From: Flammula alnicola
Lineage: Eukaryota > Basidiomycota > Agaricomycetes > Agaricales > Strophariaceae
Direction of reading: 5' to 3'
Assembly (NCBI GenBank): GCA_015499995.1
Contig: JADNRV010000036.1
Coordinates: 62,001-126,000 of the forward strand
DNA: 64,000 nucleotides
Below, piece after piece: positions 12,516 to 23,052 of the stretch. The position numbers were made by a program, and so were the translations under genes. Every line of letters starts with the position of its first letter. The stretch's first letter is position 1. The notes under the pieces were generated by a model. The model had not been told where the DNA came from. It saw only the letters and a program-made list of their open reading frames with translations, and ran no database searches.

Positions 12516-13140
12516 ATGGCCCAAGTGGCCTCAAGTCACGATCTTACCCCTCGTCAAGGTGCCCGTAATCCCTCCTCTTCGGTGCAGAATAACGAGAGGT
12601 CAGATCTTAGCGAAGAAGTACTGAAAGCACTCGAGACATACAAGAAAAAGGACTCTTCGAAGGGTGCGCGTCCTTTAGCGTCTATCTTACGAGTCGTCCG
12701 ATAGTAATTTGTTACCTTGGCTTTCTTCAGTGGTAGTGCGCTTCAAGGGCGTCGGAAATGCTCCAATCATGAAACAGAACATGTACAAGATCACGGCTAC
12801 CAACCGATTTCAGGCCGTCATTCAGTTTTTGAGGAAAGAATTGGGTTGGCAAAGTGGAGAGCCCTTGGTGCGCTATCATGATGGTTAGTTTTCTGTTCAA
12901 CGTTAACATGATGCTGCTAGTTTCTGTACATCAACTCCACCTTTTCGCCTGCTCCGGACGATACTGTCCTAAACCTATACAAAGTGCGTCCCGTGGCACG
13001 ACTCGTATCTTACGTCGATTGACCAGTTTAGTCCTTCGCAACTGAGGGCTTCCTTATCGTCAATTACAGGTGAAATCCAAGATTTTTGTGGATGTGGCGG
13101 TCCTGACTTTCCATTCAGCACAACACCGGCATGGGGATAA
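12516..13140 (+). CDS. ATG12: Ubiquitin-like autophagy protein Atg12
   Basis: Atg12 is the ubiquitin-like modifier that Atg7 and Atg10 attach to Atg5; the Atg12-Atg5/Atg16 complex then drives Atg8 lipidation during autophagosome growth. Five exons assemble cleanly (12516-12663, 12731-12867, 12921-12983, 13032-13069, 13119-13140) into 135 residues. After a short polar N-terminus comes the ubiquitin-like fold: VVVRFKGVGNAPIMKQN, YKITATNRFQAVIQFLRK, YINSTFSPAPDDTVLNLYK, SFATEGFLIVNY. The protein ends TTPAWG with the C-terminal glycine needed for conjugation and no residues to be trimmed, as is normal for Atg12. All five exons keep frame and introns are 43-69 nt. It converges with the minus-strand ORF ending at 13469. 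Confidence 0.95.
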
Positions 13141-13468
13141 CTTTATATTTCGCCTTATCGACAGCACGTCATGGGTTGTTCCTTGTATGTTGTGTTTCTT
13201 CTAATATCATTCTCGCCTTGGGCAGCAGCAGTGGTCTTAGATCATCTCAAACGCTTCCATGGACCCTTTAGCCATTACCCCCCCCCTCTAAAGAGACAAA
13301 ATCTGGTTTTCATATTCCGTCAGTGCACCAGCTGACCGGGGCCGTTGCTCTCACGTTGCTTCAAGAAGCCCTCTCCGAAACTCGAGACTAGATCTGCCTC
13401 GACTGCGATGCCGTACTGAACGAGTGGTTTCTTGGTGCTTCGGATTAGTATATAGGTAAGCATTTCCT
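13141..13468. other. Convergent 3' spacer after ATG12
   Basis: About 330 bp between the ATG12 stop and the end of the minus-strand hypothetical ORF. It contains a C-run near 13277 and no coding signal I can support. Confidence 0.5.
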
Positions 13469-14275
13469 TTACACAAGCATCTCGTTTGATAACATTTTAT
13501 TCGTTTTCCTCAAAAATAGTGGGCCTACGCGTCGGGTCCTCGATATTTCTCCCTTTATTCGGTATCTGGACTTTAGTCTGGTCTGCCGTGGCTGGTCTTC
13601 ATACTGAATAGTGAAGCGACATTTGTGGCAAATCATACGTGCTTGAGACGCAATGTCTCCTGATTCCACAACTTGACCATGGCGCCAATCAATGTCTTTC
13701 GACCTATCTCGCGTTCTATTTTGAGTCTTTTTCAGAGTCGGCGGTGGAGTGCTCGTAGACCGTGGTCGTTTTTCTTGGTCAGACACATCCGGAATGCCTC
13801 TCGAAGTGGCTCCGTGGCCGTGGTAATCCGCAGAAGATAGTGGCGAAGTCCTATGCCATTCCATTCGGCAACTTATTTTATAGGCTTTTGCCAGTGTAAA
13901 CCGGCTCGCCTCACAAAGGCACATTTTTCCGTTCGCTTTTACGATAATCACTAATTCGTCTGAGCCTCCCACATAATAATATGCATTGGTACGCGTGCAA
14001 TGCGATAAAGCATATTCCCTCAAGTAGCAAGCACTATCAATTTCTCTAATCAGAGCTTTATCGCAACTGATTTCAGGCAATCGGTCCGCGTTTGCGAGGG
14101 ATGGCGTTGTGAAAGCAATGATGGAGAACAATATCCACCGACAATTACGTTGGAGATAGAAGCTCTCATGGGACCGGATATTTCCTTCTCTGAGTTCAAA
14201 CCTTACCTTCAAAGGCGCAGCCGTTGCGCGTGGTGTCCGCCGCGAAGAAGTTGTTCGGCTGTCCCAACTTACCAA
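13469..14275 (-). CDS. Uncharacterised protein with CxxC pair and hydrophobic segment
   Basis: This is the longest uninterrupted non-transposon ORF in its neighbourhood: 268 codons if unspliced. Near residues 46-62 there is a hydrophobic run (WILFSIIAFTTPSLANA) that could be a membrane anchor or an internal signal sequence, followed by a Cys-containing region. A low-complexity Ser/Thr/Pro/Arg stretch comes next, and near the C-terminus an ICHKC motif. I do not recognise the family. Donor-like GTAAG sequences near the 5' end (around 14200-14270) mean the first exon may be different. The ORF could be chance, though its length argues mildly against that. Confidence 0.35.
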   Translation of the reverse strand: MVSWDSRTTSSRRTPRATAAPLKVRFELREGNIRSHESFYLQRNCRWILFSIIAFTTPSLANADRLPEISCDKALIREIDSACYLREYALSHCTRTNAYYYVGGSDELVIIVKANGKMCLCEASRFTLAKAYKISCRMEWHRTSPLSSADYHGHGATSRGIPDVSDQEKRPRSTSTPPPTLKKTQNRTRDRSKDIDWRHGQVVESGDIASQARMICHKCRFTIQYEDQPRQTRLKSRYRIKGEISRTRRVGPLFLRKTNKMLSNEMLV

Positions 14276-17200
14276 CCATGGTGCATTGTTCCCGGAATTC
14301 CAGTGGGGTGGTTACTCATCCCTCGTATTCTAGGAAATTATTCCTACATGCAATTCACTAAAAATTTACGGTGCCGTTGTTCTGTCTTTGAGTCAGAGGG
14401 ATCAAAGGTGCTGCGCTGGAACTTTTCATCGAATTGTCGTGCACATCTACATCAGCCTTGAGGAGGGTGAAATCGTCTCCTATTTTCGCGTGCCTTTTCG
14501 AGACTCTCTAACTTAATGAATAGTTCGCACCTCTGCGGGATTTTCCAGCCCAACGTTATAGGTTAAAGCAAAATTTACATTGTTACTTCCTTGTGAGGGA
14601 GATACGGTGAGAGCGCGCGTCGGGTCTCGGACGCGCGCCACTGGATTTGGCCATGAAAGGATCCCTCGGCGGCAGATGCAAGGTGGACTCGCGTTTACGT
14701 GCAGATGTCATGAGTGTTGGATGAGGCAGTGCAGCGAAATAACACCCTAACTGCGCAGAGTAATAGCGTCTCCCCAATCGAACGTGTTACCAGTGGGTTG
14801 TATAATTGGGTCTTATTCGCGGAGTTATCTGGTGATTCTCCCTTTGTTAAATTTGGAGGAATCAGGGTAAATAGATTCATTGAGGGTGCAATACTGCGAG
14901 CCGTAGATCCCCAGCTGATAAGGTCACAACGAAGCTACTGATTGTTTCCTTTGTTCACTTACTATGTACGACGGGGCGGCCGACCTATGAGCTCAGTGGG
15001 AAACGAGCCGTTACTTGCACGAGCAAGTTGCCTGGCTTGGAAAATATCACTGACGGAACCTTTTCACTTGCGTCAATCTATTATCTACCTGCCATCCCGA
15101 GTGTCAAAGCTATTCTAAGAACGAAAGAGTGTAGATAACGATTACCAGACGGTGATAGTGAAGTTGTTCCACCCCCAGACATCCATCAAACATGCGTGGG
15201 GGAGGGGACGTTGAGCGAATGAGAAACAAGTACAGTAGGAACAAAGGAGGTCTCACACGCGTACGATAGTGTACAATCCCATGCGCCCCCTACTCCACAA
15301 GAGGAAACGGGACGAATGGGAAAATCGCAACGCAAGAAGAAAAACATACCTAATTAGCCTCCCTTGCAAAACCGGCCGATTGACCAATAACAGAGAATGC
15401 GAAAAGCTTCTGTGCGGATGATGTCACAAAATTAGTATGCTTGCAAGAACAGAAGTCAATATGACTGACTGAATCTAATCATCTTCGACTTCGAGAGGTT
15501 TTTTTTACAGACACAGGCCAAGCAAAAAAGGGACTGGCGGATAAAATAAATACACACGAGAGGACGGAGGTACAAATGAGCTGAACCATACAGAATACAC
15601 ACACGGCGGAAATAAGCACACCTCTTGATAGACAGATATATGCTTGCCATACAGGACATAGCACGGATGGCGATACGCATGCACCGATATTTGATACCGC
15701 GAAAAGTTCCCAAACTCCATGAAATCTGGCACTGCATATGATATACATGCGACGACGTCGGTTCGAACATTGAGTGGAGGGATTCCGCTGAGGTTTGTTA
15801 TTTTTGGGACAGGGAAGACATTAGTTGGACTGAATTGGACTGATGGGCACAAGTACTTACCTACAGTACGTGCATGCGTACTGGCTGTAGGGACTCGTAT
15901 GTGGTATCCATATCCCATGCGCAGAAACGGATAGATAGATGTGCACGCATGTAGATAGGGAGAAAGACAAGGCAAGGCAGACCGGGACGTGTCGGCGGCT
16001 CCTAGATTGCCAGGGTCACACAAAGTCGAAGTAAATCCACCCAGAGATTGTAATTGGTCGTGTCTCCGTTTAGACGTCATCCGAACTCCCGAGGTACATA
16101 CAGAGCACCGACACAGAGCAGAGAAATCGATTCGTGAAAGAACCGCAGTCCGCTATGCAAGCCTCGGGATCATCACGCATCCCCTCGGTGCTGCAGAGCG
16201 TCGCTAGAAACTGAACCGCTCGCCAATAGCATTCAGTCGACTAACTAGCGATATCGACTGGCTGACGCAAGGCTGACGATAGCTCGCGCTGCAATGTCAG
16301 ATTATGTATGAGAAAAAAGCAGAAAAAATCCGCGCCGCGGAATGGGCCGAGAAGATATCGTAAATCATGAATCGAGATGGGCATGAGAATCGGAGTGTGG
16401 ATCGTCTCTCAAAGGCGCAGGGGAACCCGAGAGCACAATGCGATAATCGAGCACGGGGCCGACTGACGCCGTAAGGTGGCTGGGAGTTTTGCGTAACCTA
16501 ACCCTGGAAGTCTTCCTGACGCTGCCTGCCAGTGCCACACAGGAGGAAGGGAAGGAATGATATAATGCAAAGCTGTCGGCACAAGCAGGAGAGGACCCTG
16601 AGCCGTGAGCGCTTGAAGCTTGAGCCCTTCGCGAGGGAGGCGCTCGATGGGAACCAGGTATCAGTCAGACATATACGTCGAACCTGCCGGTCGCGAGCCG
16701 GCGGAAATATCACAACGTTGCTTGTTCGTCATGGGCGCAGGCGCTTTCGAAAAATTTGAGGCAGATCTGAAGTGAGGTACGACAGCGATATGGCAGTAAG
16801 GAGTAGTAGGTTAGATCAGCACGTTGTTGGGTCCTGAGAACCATTTTACGAAGAAAGACTCACGTCTGCCTGGATGGATCAATAATGTCGATGGTCGTTC
16901 TTCATGGAGGAATAACGCTCGTCCATGCAGCCCACACAGACAACTGCGTCCGGTAGGGGGCGGATAATGCCGTGTGTGCGTGACTTGTTCCCTTGGGAGT
17001 GCTGACCGGGGAGCAGAGGAGCTCGAAGTAGCGGTCGTCGCGCACATATACCGAAGTCACCAGTAACATCCGTTAATTACTCCTGGAAGCTGGCGTTGGC
17101 ATCATTAATAACTGTCTCGTCTCGCCTCGAACGCAACGCTGCCGCATCTCGTCTCGAGGGCGTCGGAGGCCATCGACATCGACGCCATTTTCGTTGATCG

Positions 17201-18591
17201 CGCGCAGCGCAGACGGAAGCGGAAGGTGGGCACCGAAAGAGGGGGAAAGCACGTCGAAACCATATAGTCGCGGACTCGCGTTATTTATTTGATTTGATGT
17301 CTAGATATTCCATCCGTGGGAACGGCATCTGGGCGCAATAAAGTTGTAACATAAGTGCCTTGAGACTCCGAGCCTCGAGAGAGAGTGCGCAATTAAGGAG
17401 TTTTGTCGCGTTGTCGCAGCCGCGTTTTCGCAAGATTCCGGGCGAGGGTATTACGGAGCCTTTTGCTCAAGGTTGTCTGTCTATGTAGGCGGAAATTCGG
17501 GGAGACCTGTAATTAGTACGCAGCACCAACACCATGTTATAGTAGTTCATCCACCATCACCCACCTATGTTACGGCTGGTGCGTACACGAGGCCAATGAA
17601 TTGACGACGATATCACAGAAATTTACCGTAGGCCCGCTCCGGCCCTATCCAACCCAACCCTTCATGATTTTCCGTGACCTAACCACGAATGTGCATATGC
17701 AGGTCAATCACGATCACCTTCAAGGTTTCAATAATCACACACCCACACACGGACACAAATGTGACAAGAAGAGCTCTAGAAAAGCCGTCGCGCCGACCTC
17801 CAGGCTAATACCTTATTTTGATGACCCACGTGGGGATTTGGGTTGCTTCGCATGGATTGTCATTAATATTTTCCCGCTGCATCCCTGAATATTCTGTGCT
17901 GTTGCGCGGCGCGGCGCATTGGTGGGAGGCGTTGTGTGGCGCCCGTCGTGTGCAATATATGAGGCGTTGTTAGAGCTCGATGCCGCCACCGGGTGAAGTG
18001 GGAGCCGCAGGAGGCAGGGGAACAGGAGAATAATCACGAGATACCCAGGAAACAGGCGCGTTCGCGCTATGCATGGACCTGAATAAACTAGTAGATCAGT
18101 GAGGCACTTCGATGATCATGAGGACAACACAATAGAACGAGATGAATGCTTCATAGTTTAAGCTTGAAGATTGAACGTTCAGCGCAGACCACAGATGGTA
18201 ATTCCCAAAAAGATAGATGAGCATTGGAAGAGAGAAAGAGATATGGAGGTATATATACATAGATGTGACGATGAGATCTATAAACCAGAACTAAATAATA
18301 TTAGACCGAGAGCCCCGACCGAAATATGAGTAAATCCTGAAAGCTATATGGGATGTCTATCTGAGATGCATGCAAAAGCGAAAGCGAGGAAAGCAGGTAG
18401 ATGGTAATGGTGGATAGGGTAGGTTTTGGAGGCCGAGTCTAGCGGCGAAAGCGATGGCGAAGTCCCGAAAATTGAAGGATTATGGAGCCGGCAGTGTTCT
18501 TCCCAGACAGAGAAAAAGCAAAAAAAAAAGGAACGAGATGGGGTAGGTGGGAGAGCGAGAGTGGCGACATTCATGTCGAGAATTTTGATTT
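14276..18591. other. 4.3 kb without a recognisable gene
   Basis: No family match could be made. The longest frame (minus, 15505-16080, 191 codons) is rich in Cys, Tyr, Pro and Ser and lacks domain features, and the overlapping minus frames look equally unconstrained. A short plus-strand reading around 17110-17266 (ASEAIDIDAIFVDRAQ, then RRRKRK) looks protein-like, but I could not place a start or flanking exons. Confidence 0.4.
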
Positions 18592-19043
18592 CTAAAATAG
18601 GAATCCCGGTGAGCGGAGAATACTAATCACCTTTAGGGGACGACGTACTGTGCGTATTGTCAATTGTGATGGGTCTTGGGATGATGATGGAGGCTGCAGG
18701 CAAGAAACATTGAATTTTTTATGAGCGCGAAAGTGTAGAGTAGACTCACCGACACCCGGTATACCATCGGCTGAGCTTGGGGTGTGAAAGAAGAGGGGGT
18801 TTTCGACAGGGCTTTTTGTAGCTGAAAGGAATTATCTTTAGTAGGGCTTTGACAAGGACTGGGTTGTGTTTGACTGACCTTTGCCTCACTCTCCGCTGCT
18901 CGGTTGGCGTACATGTTCGGATGCAACGATACACTCTGCAAGCTGGTTGCTTGTGGTAGTGAGTGTAGAGATGATGAGACGCTTGGAAATGCGATGAGGT
19001 TGGAAGGGGTGCCTTTAGAGGAGGACGCGTCGCGGTTTGACAT
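18592..19043 (-). CDS. Small Ser/Pro-rich hypothetical protein
   Basis: A tentative three-exon model. Exon 1 starts MSNRDASSSKGTPSNLIAFP and ends NRAAESEAK at a GTCAGT donor. Exon 2 reads LQKALSKTPSSFTPQAQPM and ends VYR at a GTGTCG donor. Exon 3 begins PPSSSQDPSQLTIRTVRRPL and stops at 18592. The splice signals and frames agree, and the composition (Ser, Pro, Gln) suggests a disordered, soluble protein. I recognise no family. The last exon could end differently, because GTACGT and GTGATT donors lie inside it. It has no clear link to its neighbours. Confidence 0.35.
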
Positions 19044-21826
19044 TGTGGACTGTCGGTCTGGGGTGAGAGGATGAGGAGGAAATTTGTTGCAAGAGTTCTG
19101 GTTGATTTATAGGCTTTGGACGGCCATCCACATGCAACGCGTGACGGGGTTAAATCTCACGGACAGATCTGAAAACGGCAAGTTGGCGAGATCTTGCCAG
19201 ATTCGCCATTTACCGTGTGCTTCATTTCCTTTGGATTTACTACACTTTGATCTTTCTCAGAGTATTTACACCTCCAGAATCCTGATAACACTTCCTCTCA
19301 TCACCCGATTCAGCCGCATTATCAAGATTTCTGCCCGGCGGTCCTTCCGATCTAAAGGTGAACACAACCGCACCCCTTCTATCCAAGCCTCGAGGCCTCG
19401 CTGCTTTCTCAAAGGCCTATCATCCACCAGTCTCGTCAAAGAAAGCCCAACGCAATTTAAATTCTGGGGTGCTCACCCTTGAGTTCAGATGCCGCATTCC
19501 CAGTTACCTGATCATCATCCCTGCATCACTTCATTTGTCCGAGCGTGGACCTTTTTCATCACCCAGGTTCCCTCTCTTTGTCGAAACCTTCTCTGAGGCT
19601 TCTCCCATTAGCGTAATCTCCTAACTTAAATATGGTTACTGTTCTCTTACCCACGTCGCTCGTGTGCACGCTATTCGACAACAGCTCAACGTATCTCAAG
19701 CAGCCTCAAGGTGCGTAAAATCGTCGTCCGCCGCTATCCTCGATACATGCATGTTACCGAATATATGTTGTCAAACCTGCAGGGACAATATCCAACGACT
19801 TCTGCGGCCCGTACCCCATCCCCGAGCGTCCCGCCACCAGGCCGTATTAGTCTAGCCAATCCAGGTAAGTAGCAGGCCGTCCGTTGCTCTCCGTACGCCG
19901 TGATTCTCAAGGTAGAGTATTCATTCGACCGAAACGCCACTTATACTTAATGCCCACCTAAGTCCCTGTCTCACTGCAGAGTCTGGCCGACACACATTTT
20001 AGAAGTTTAGAAGACAAGACAGGATCGTTAGGAAATAGAATAGACATATTGTGGCTTCTAAGTGTCAGTGGGATGTCTGGAACTGGTAAGTCACTTGGTC
20101 GTCCTGCACATGTAAATCATCCGCAGCTGAAATATCTGAAATTCTCGAACTCACCCCAAAGAGACGGAAACTCCAGAGCAACCTCGTCCTCCCATACAGT
20201 AGGGATTCGCAAATAGTCAGTGCGACGTAAACTAATGTCGGTGTCTGTTACTAGTATTCCTACTTCCAAGTACGACCCGGATTCCTAGTTCTCACTGGGC
20301 CTTCCCGGCAGGTCACTACATACATTCAACGGCTGGTGGGAGGAGCAACGACTTGAGAATCCGAGGAGTCCTTAAGAACAATACATAGAGTTTACGGTCA
20401 GACCTGTCGACATCATCATCTGACCACACGACCACCACGTGTCCCGTGTCCTGGAGGAGTCTCTTGCGTGCGCGATTCAAATCGCAGCAGTCGCTTTTGC
20501 AGCCGTACAGAGCCGTATAGACATCCTGCGAGGAGTTCCCTTTTCGCCACCAATTTTCCCCTCGCCTGACATGGACATGCTTTGCACTTTCCCAAAGCGC
20601 ATGATATCAATGCATGCACGATTCACGAAATGCCCTCCCTCGGTCCTCCCACTCCTGATTGGGTCGCTTTTCTCCATTAAATAACCTCCGGCCGGGTTAC
20701 GGTAAATATGCGTATCTTCGCCTCTCGCGTATCGTCGTCGCGTATCGCTACGCTATGTACTTCAGAGCCCAAGAGACACTGAGTTGCAACTTCTTGAAGT
20801 ACAACCTTCCTTTGCAGGCTTCTTCGAGTTCCCAGTACTTGCCGGACTTGCTTGGCCTATCGGCAGTCGCTCGAGTACTAATCCCTTGGGGCCCCAACCC
20901 TATCCCAGTGCTTGACTGTCTCCTCTATTTCTTCCTTGGCCAATGGCATGCCTGCCGTGGACCGTGGTGTCGCGTCTGCGATCTGAATTCAAACCTTGCC
21001 AGGGCAGGATCAATGGAACCTCTCAAATATTGGCAGGTCCGGCCAATCCAGAGCGACCGCCGCTCAGAGAGCCAATGCCGTTCGAGCAACTTAGCCTTGC
21101 GATACCGCGTTCTGCATCTGTCGTGTATGATACACATCTGGGAGGCATAATCGCCCGGCCGCCATTCTAGTCCAAGGCACGCTCAGCGCTCGTCGTCATA
21201 CGTTCTCCCGGTCAGCCAATAGAGTGTCCACCTTTACGCGTAGGATTGAAGGATTCCCCCGACTCGCCCAGCAAGGGTCCTTCATTTCCGGGCAATTTCC
21301 AGTGGTAGGTAATCTGATAAACGGTAATTGTGATACTATCAAGTACCAGTAGTCCATGCATGAGTCCTTCCAGGATCCTAATATACATATATGGATTAAC
21401 AAATTTCGAGTACTTAATTACAAGTTCATCATCGCATCGACGTACATGCAGTATGCATTTCCACATACGCGAGTAACAATAGTAATCGTAGTACGGTTTA
21501 ATAGAACTTTAATATGTTGATGTCCCTCTCGCGTAAGTCGCCCTCGGCCGTGCTACTGTACCTGCGAACTTCGAGTGGGTGACAAGTGGGTTCTCGCTAT
21601 TAATATAGCATTAAGCCAGCTTGAGTCTTGAGTACTTCATATGTGGCTTGCACCGCTTCGGTATTGAGCTCGCCGGCGTGAGATTTATACACCCTGGTAG
21701 GGGCAAAATATAACTTTCGACGTGCCATTAGATATGATGAATGAGAAAATGCATACATGTAGTGCACAAGATGTCTTGAGCCGCATGATTGATCATCGAC
21801 CATCTTCTAGGGAAACTAGAGTGGTT
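19044..21826. other. 2.8 kb, no gene I can support
   Basis: Plus-strand ORFs at 19084-19482 and 20659-21150 (163 codons) are open but motif-free. A short spliced reading from the ATG at 19632 ends FCGPYPIPERPATRPY but is too small to judge. The region between DPH3's stop and about 20.1 kb contains scattered consensus-like donors and acceptors and may include an unrecognised gene. Confidence 0.35.
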
Positions 21827-22232
21827 TCAAGTCGAGACGCTGACGATCTTGGGCGCTTCGTCGGTGATGGTAAGCTTCTCCAAGGCATCCTCGAAATGAT
21901 CATCGTCGCTATCGCTCTGCTCTTCGTCATCTTCTTCTTCACCTTCTTCCGAAGAGGCGTCATCGTCGGAAGGCTCATCCTCAAAGTCGAGCTTCAAACG
22001 CAAAGTCAGTTCAAGGATCTATGTAACGCGAAGATTCACCAGGACGCACCGGATCGTATATCACTCGAATGACGAGACTACAGCTTGGACATGTAGCAAT
22101 ATCTTCGCAGTCTGCAAGCTGACGTCGCGAAATGCCGAAACGATCTCCGCATGGGCAAGGGTAATGATAGACCCTCTTTTCCTCGTCCCAGGCCATGTCC
22201 TCGATTTCGATCTCGTCGTAGTAGGCACCCAT
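21827..22232 (-). CDS. DPH3: Diphthamide biosynthesis protein 3 (CSL zinc finger) with acidic tail
   Basis: Dph3 (Kti11) is the small iron/zinc protein that delivers electrons to Dph1-Dph2 for diphthamide synthesis on eEF2. It also serves Elongator tRNA modification. Two exons (22232-22050 and 21991-21827) joined over a 58 nt intron give 115 residues. The domain is unmistakable: [19 protein letters not shown], then [18 protein letters not shown], then [20 protein letters not shown] and LDFEDEP. The four metal ligands are the CPC pair and the CPSC pair. The start was set at MGAYYDE, where the family normally begins, not at the Met four codons earlier. After the domain comes an unusual ~50-residue tail dominated by Asp, Glu and Ser, ending [16 protein letters not shown]; yeast Kti11 is only about 82 residues. 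Confidence 0.93.
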
Positions 22233-23052
22233 AATCGAAAGCAAATGTCTTGATGGATTTTTATTGAGAGTATATGGGTATTATGTTCGAGCCTTGAGAC
22301 TTAATATTACAGGGAAAGAAAAAAGAAACGAAGGTGGATCAAGTGGAAAGAGTCATATTCACTGTTCCCAAATTTTTCCCAATGTGACCCGCTGATTGGC
22401 TGTACTGGCGTGGGAAATTACAACACAGCCACCTAGACTCTTCCGATCGTACTGAGTACTCTCCGGAGTCCGCCCGATACCTAAATTGTACTAATTTGTA
22501 GTAAATAGTCAGTCTCTCAAGACAAACCAAATAACGGAAGTGCCGTAGAAGCGTTAATGTAATTCGCCATTGCGTAGCTGAATTGAGAATTATAACGCAC
22601 ACCACACGCACACACGCATGCCAGAATCGACCGATGCCGACCGTTCATTCATTTATTCACTTGTCATGCGTTCACTCACCTATTCATAATCCTAGTCATA
22701 ATATTTATTCTCAGAGACCAGTGGTTCTCATGACCCACCCCATTCCGTTATGTAGAACGGACTCTTGACATATTTACTTCAGCCTAAATCATATCACATG
22801 TGGCAGAGCATACTCATATAATCACGATTTCATTTGCAGCATGGCACGGCCACCTCTGTGGACATACCACTTAACCTTTCAATTCATCTCCTCCTATTGT
22901 ATGCATGGTGTTTCGACAGGAGTTTATTTCCAACATGCGCGCAGTAATCTAGAGTATGGGCGGCAATATATACAAACTTTCTGTCTTTGATTACTTCTCC
23001 TTCCGCGTTGTCCTTTGTCCGGCAGTGGGGGTTATCATCTTCATCAATGAAT
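22233..23052. other. Spacer between DPH3 promoter and GRS1 3' end
   Basis: About 820 bp. It contains a CA-rich low-complexity patch near 22595-22620 and no credible ORF. DPH3 and GRS1 are transcribed in the same direction, so this holds the DPH3 promoter and the GRS1 3' UTR. Confidence 0.55.

Noticed and set aside
15505..16080. 191-codon minus-strand ORF
   Set aside because: Low-complexity composition, no motif, and overlapping frames look equally unconstrained; likely chance.
21722..22072. Plus-strand ORF with a strong hydrophobic stretch
   Set aside because: It is antisense to the acidic tail and intron of DPH3; the hydrophobic run is the complement of GAA/GAT-rich codons.
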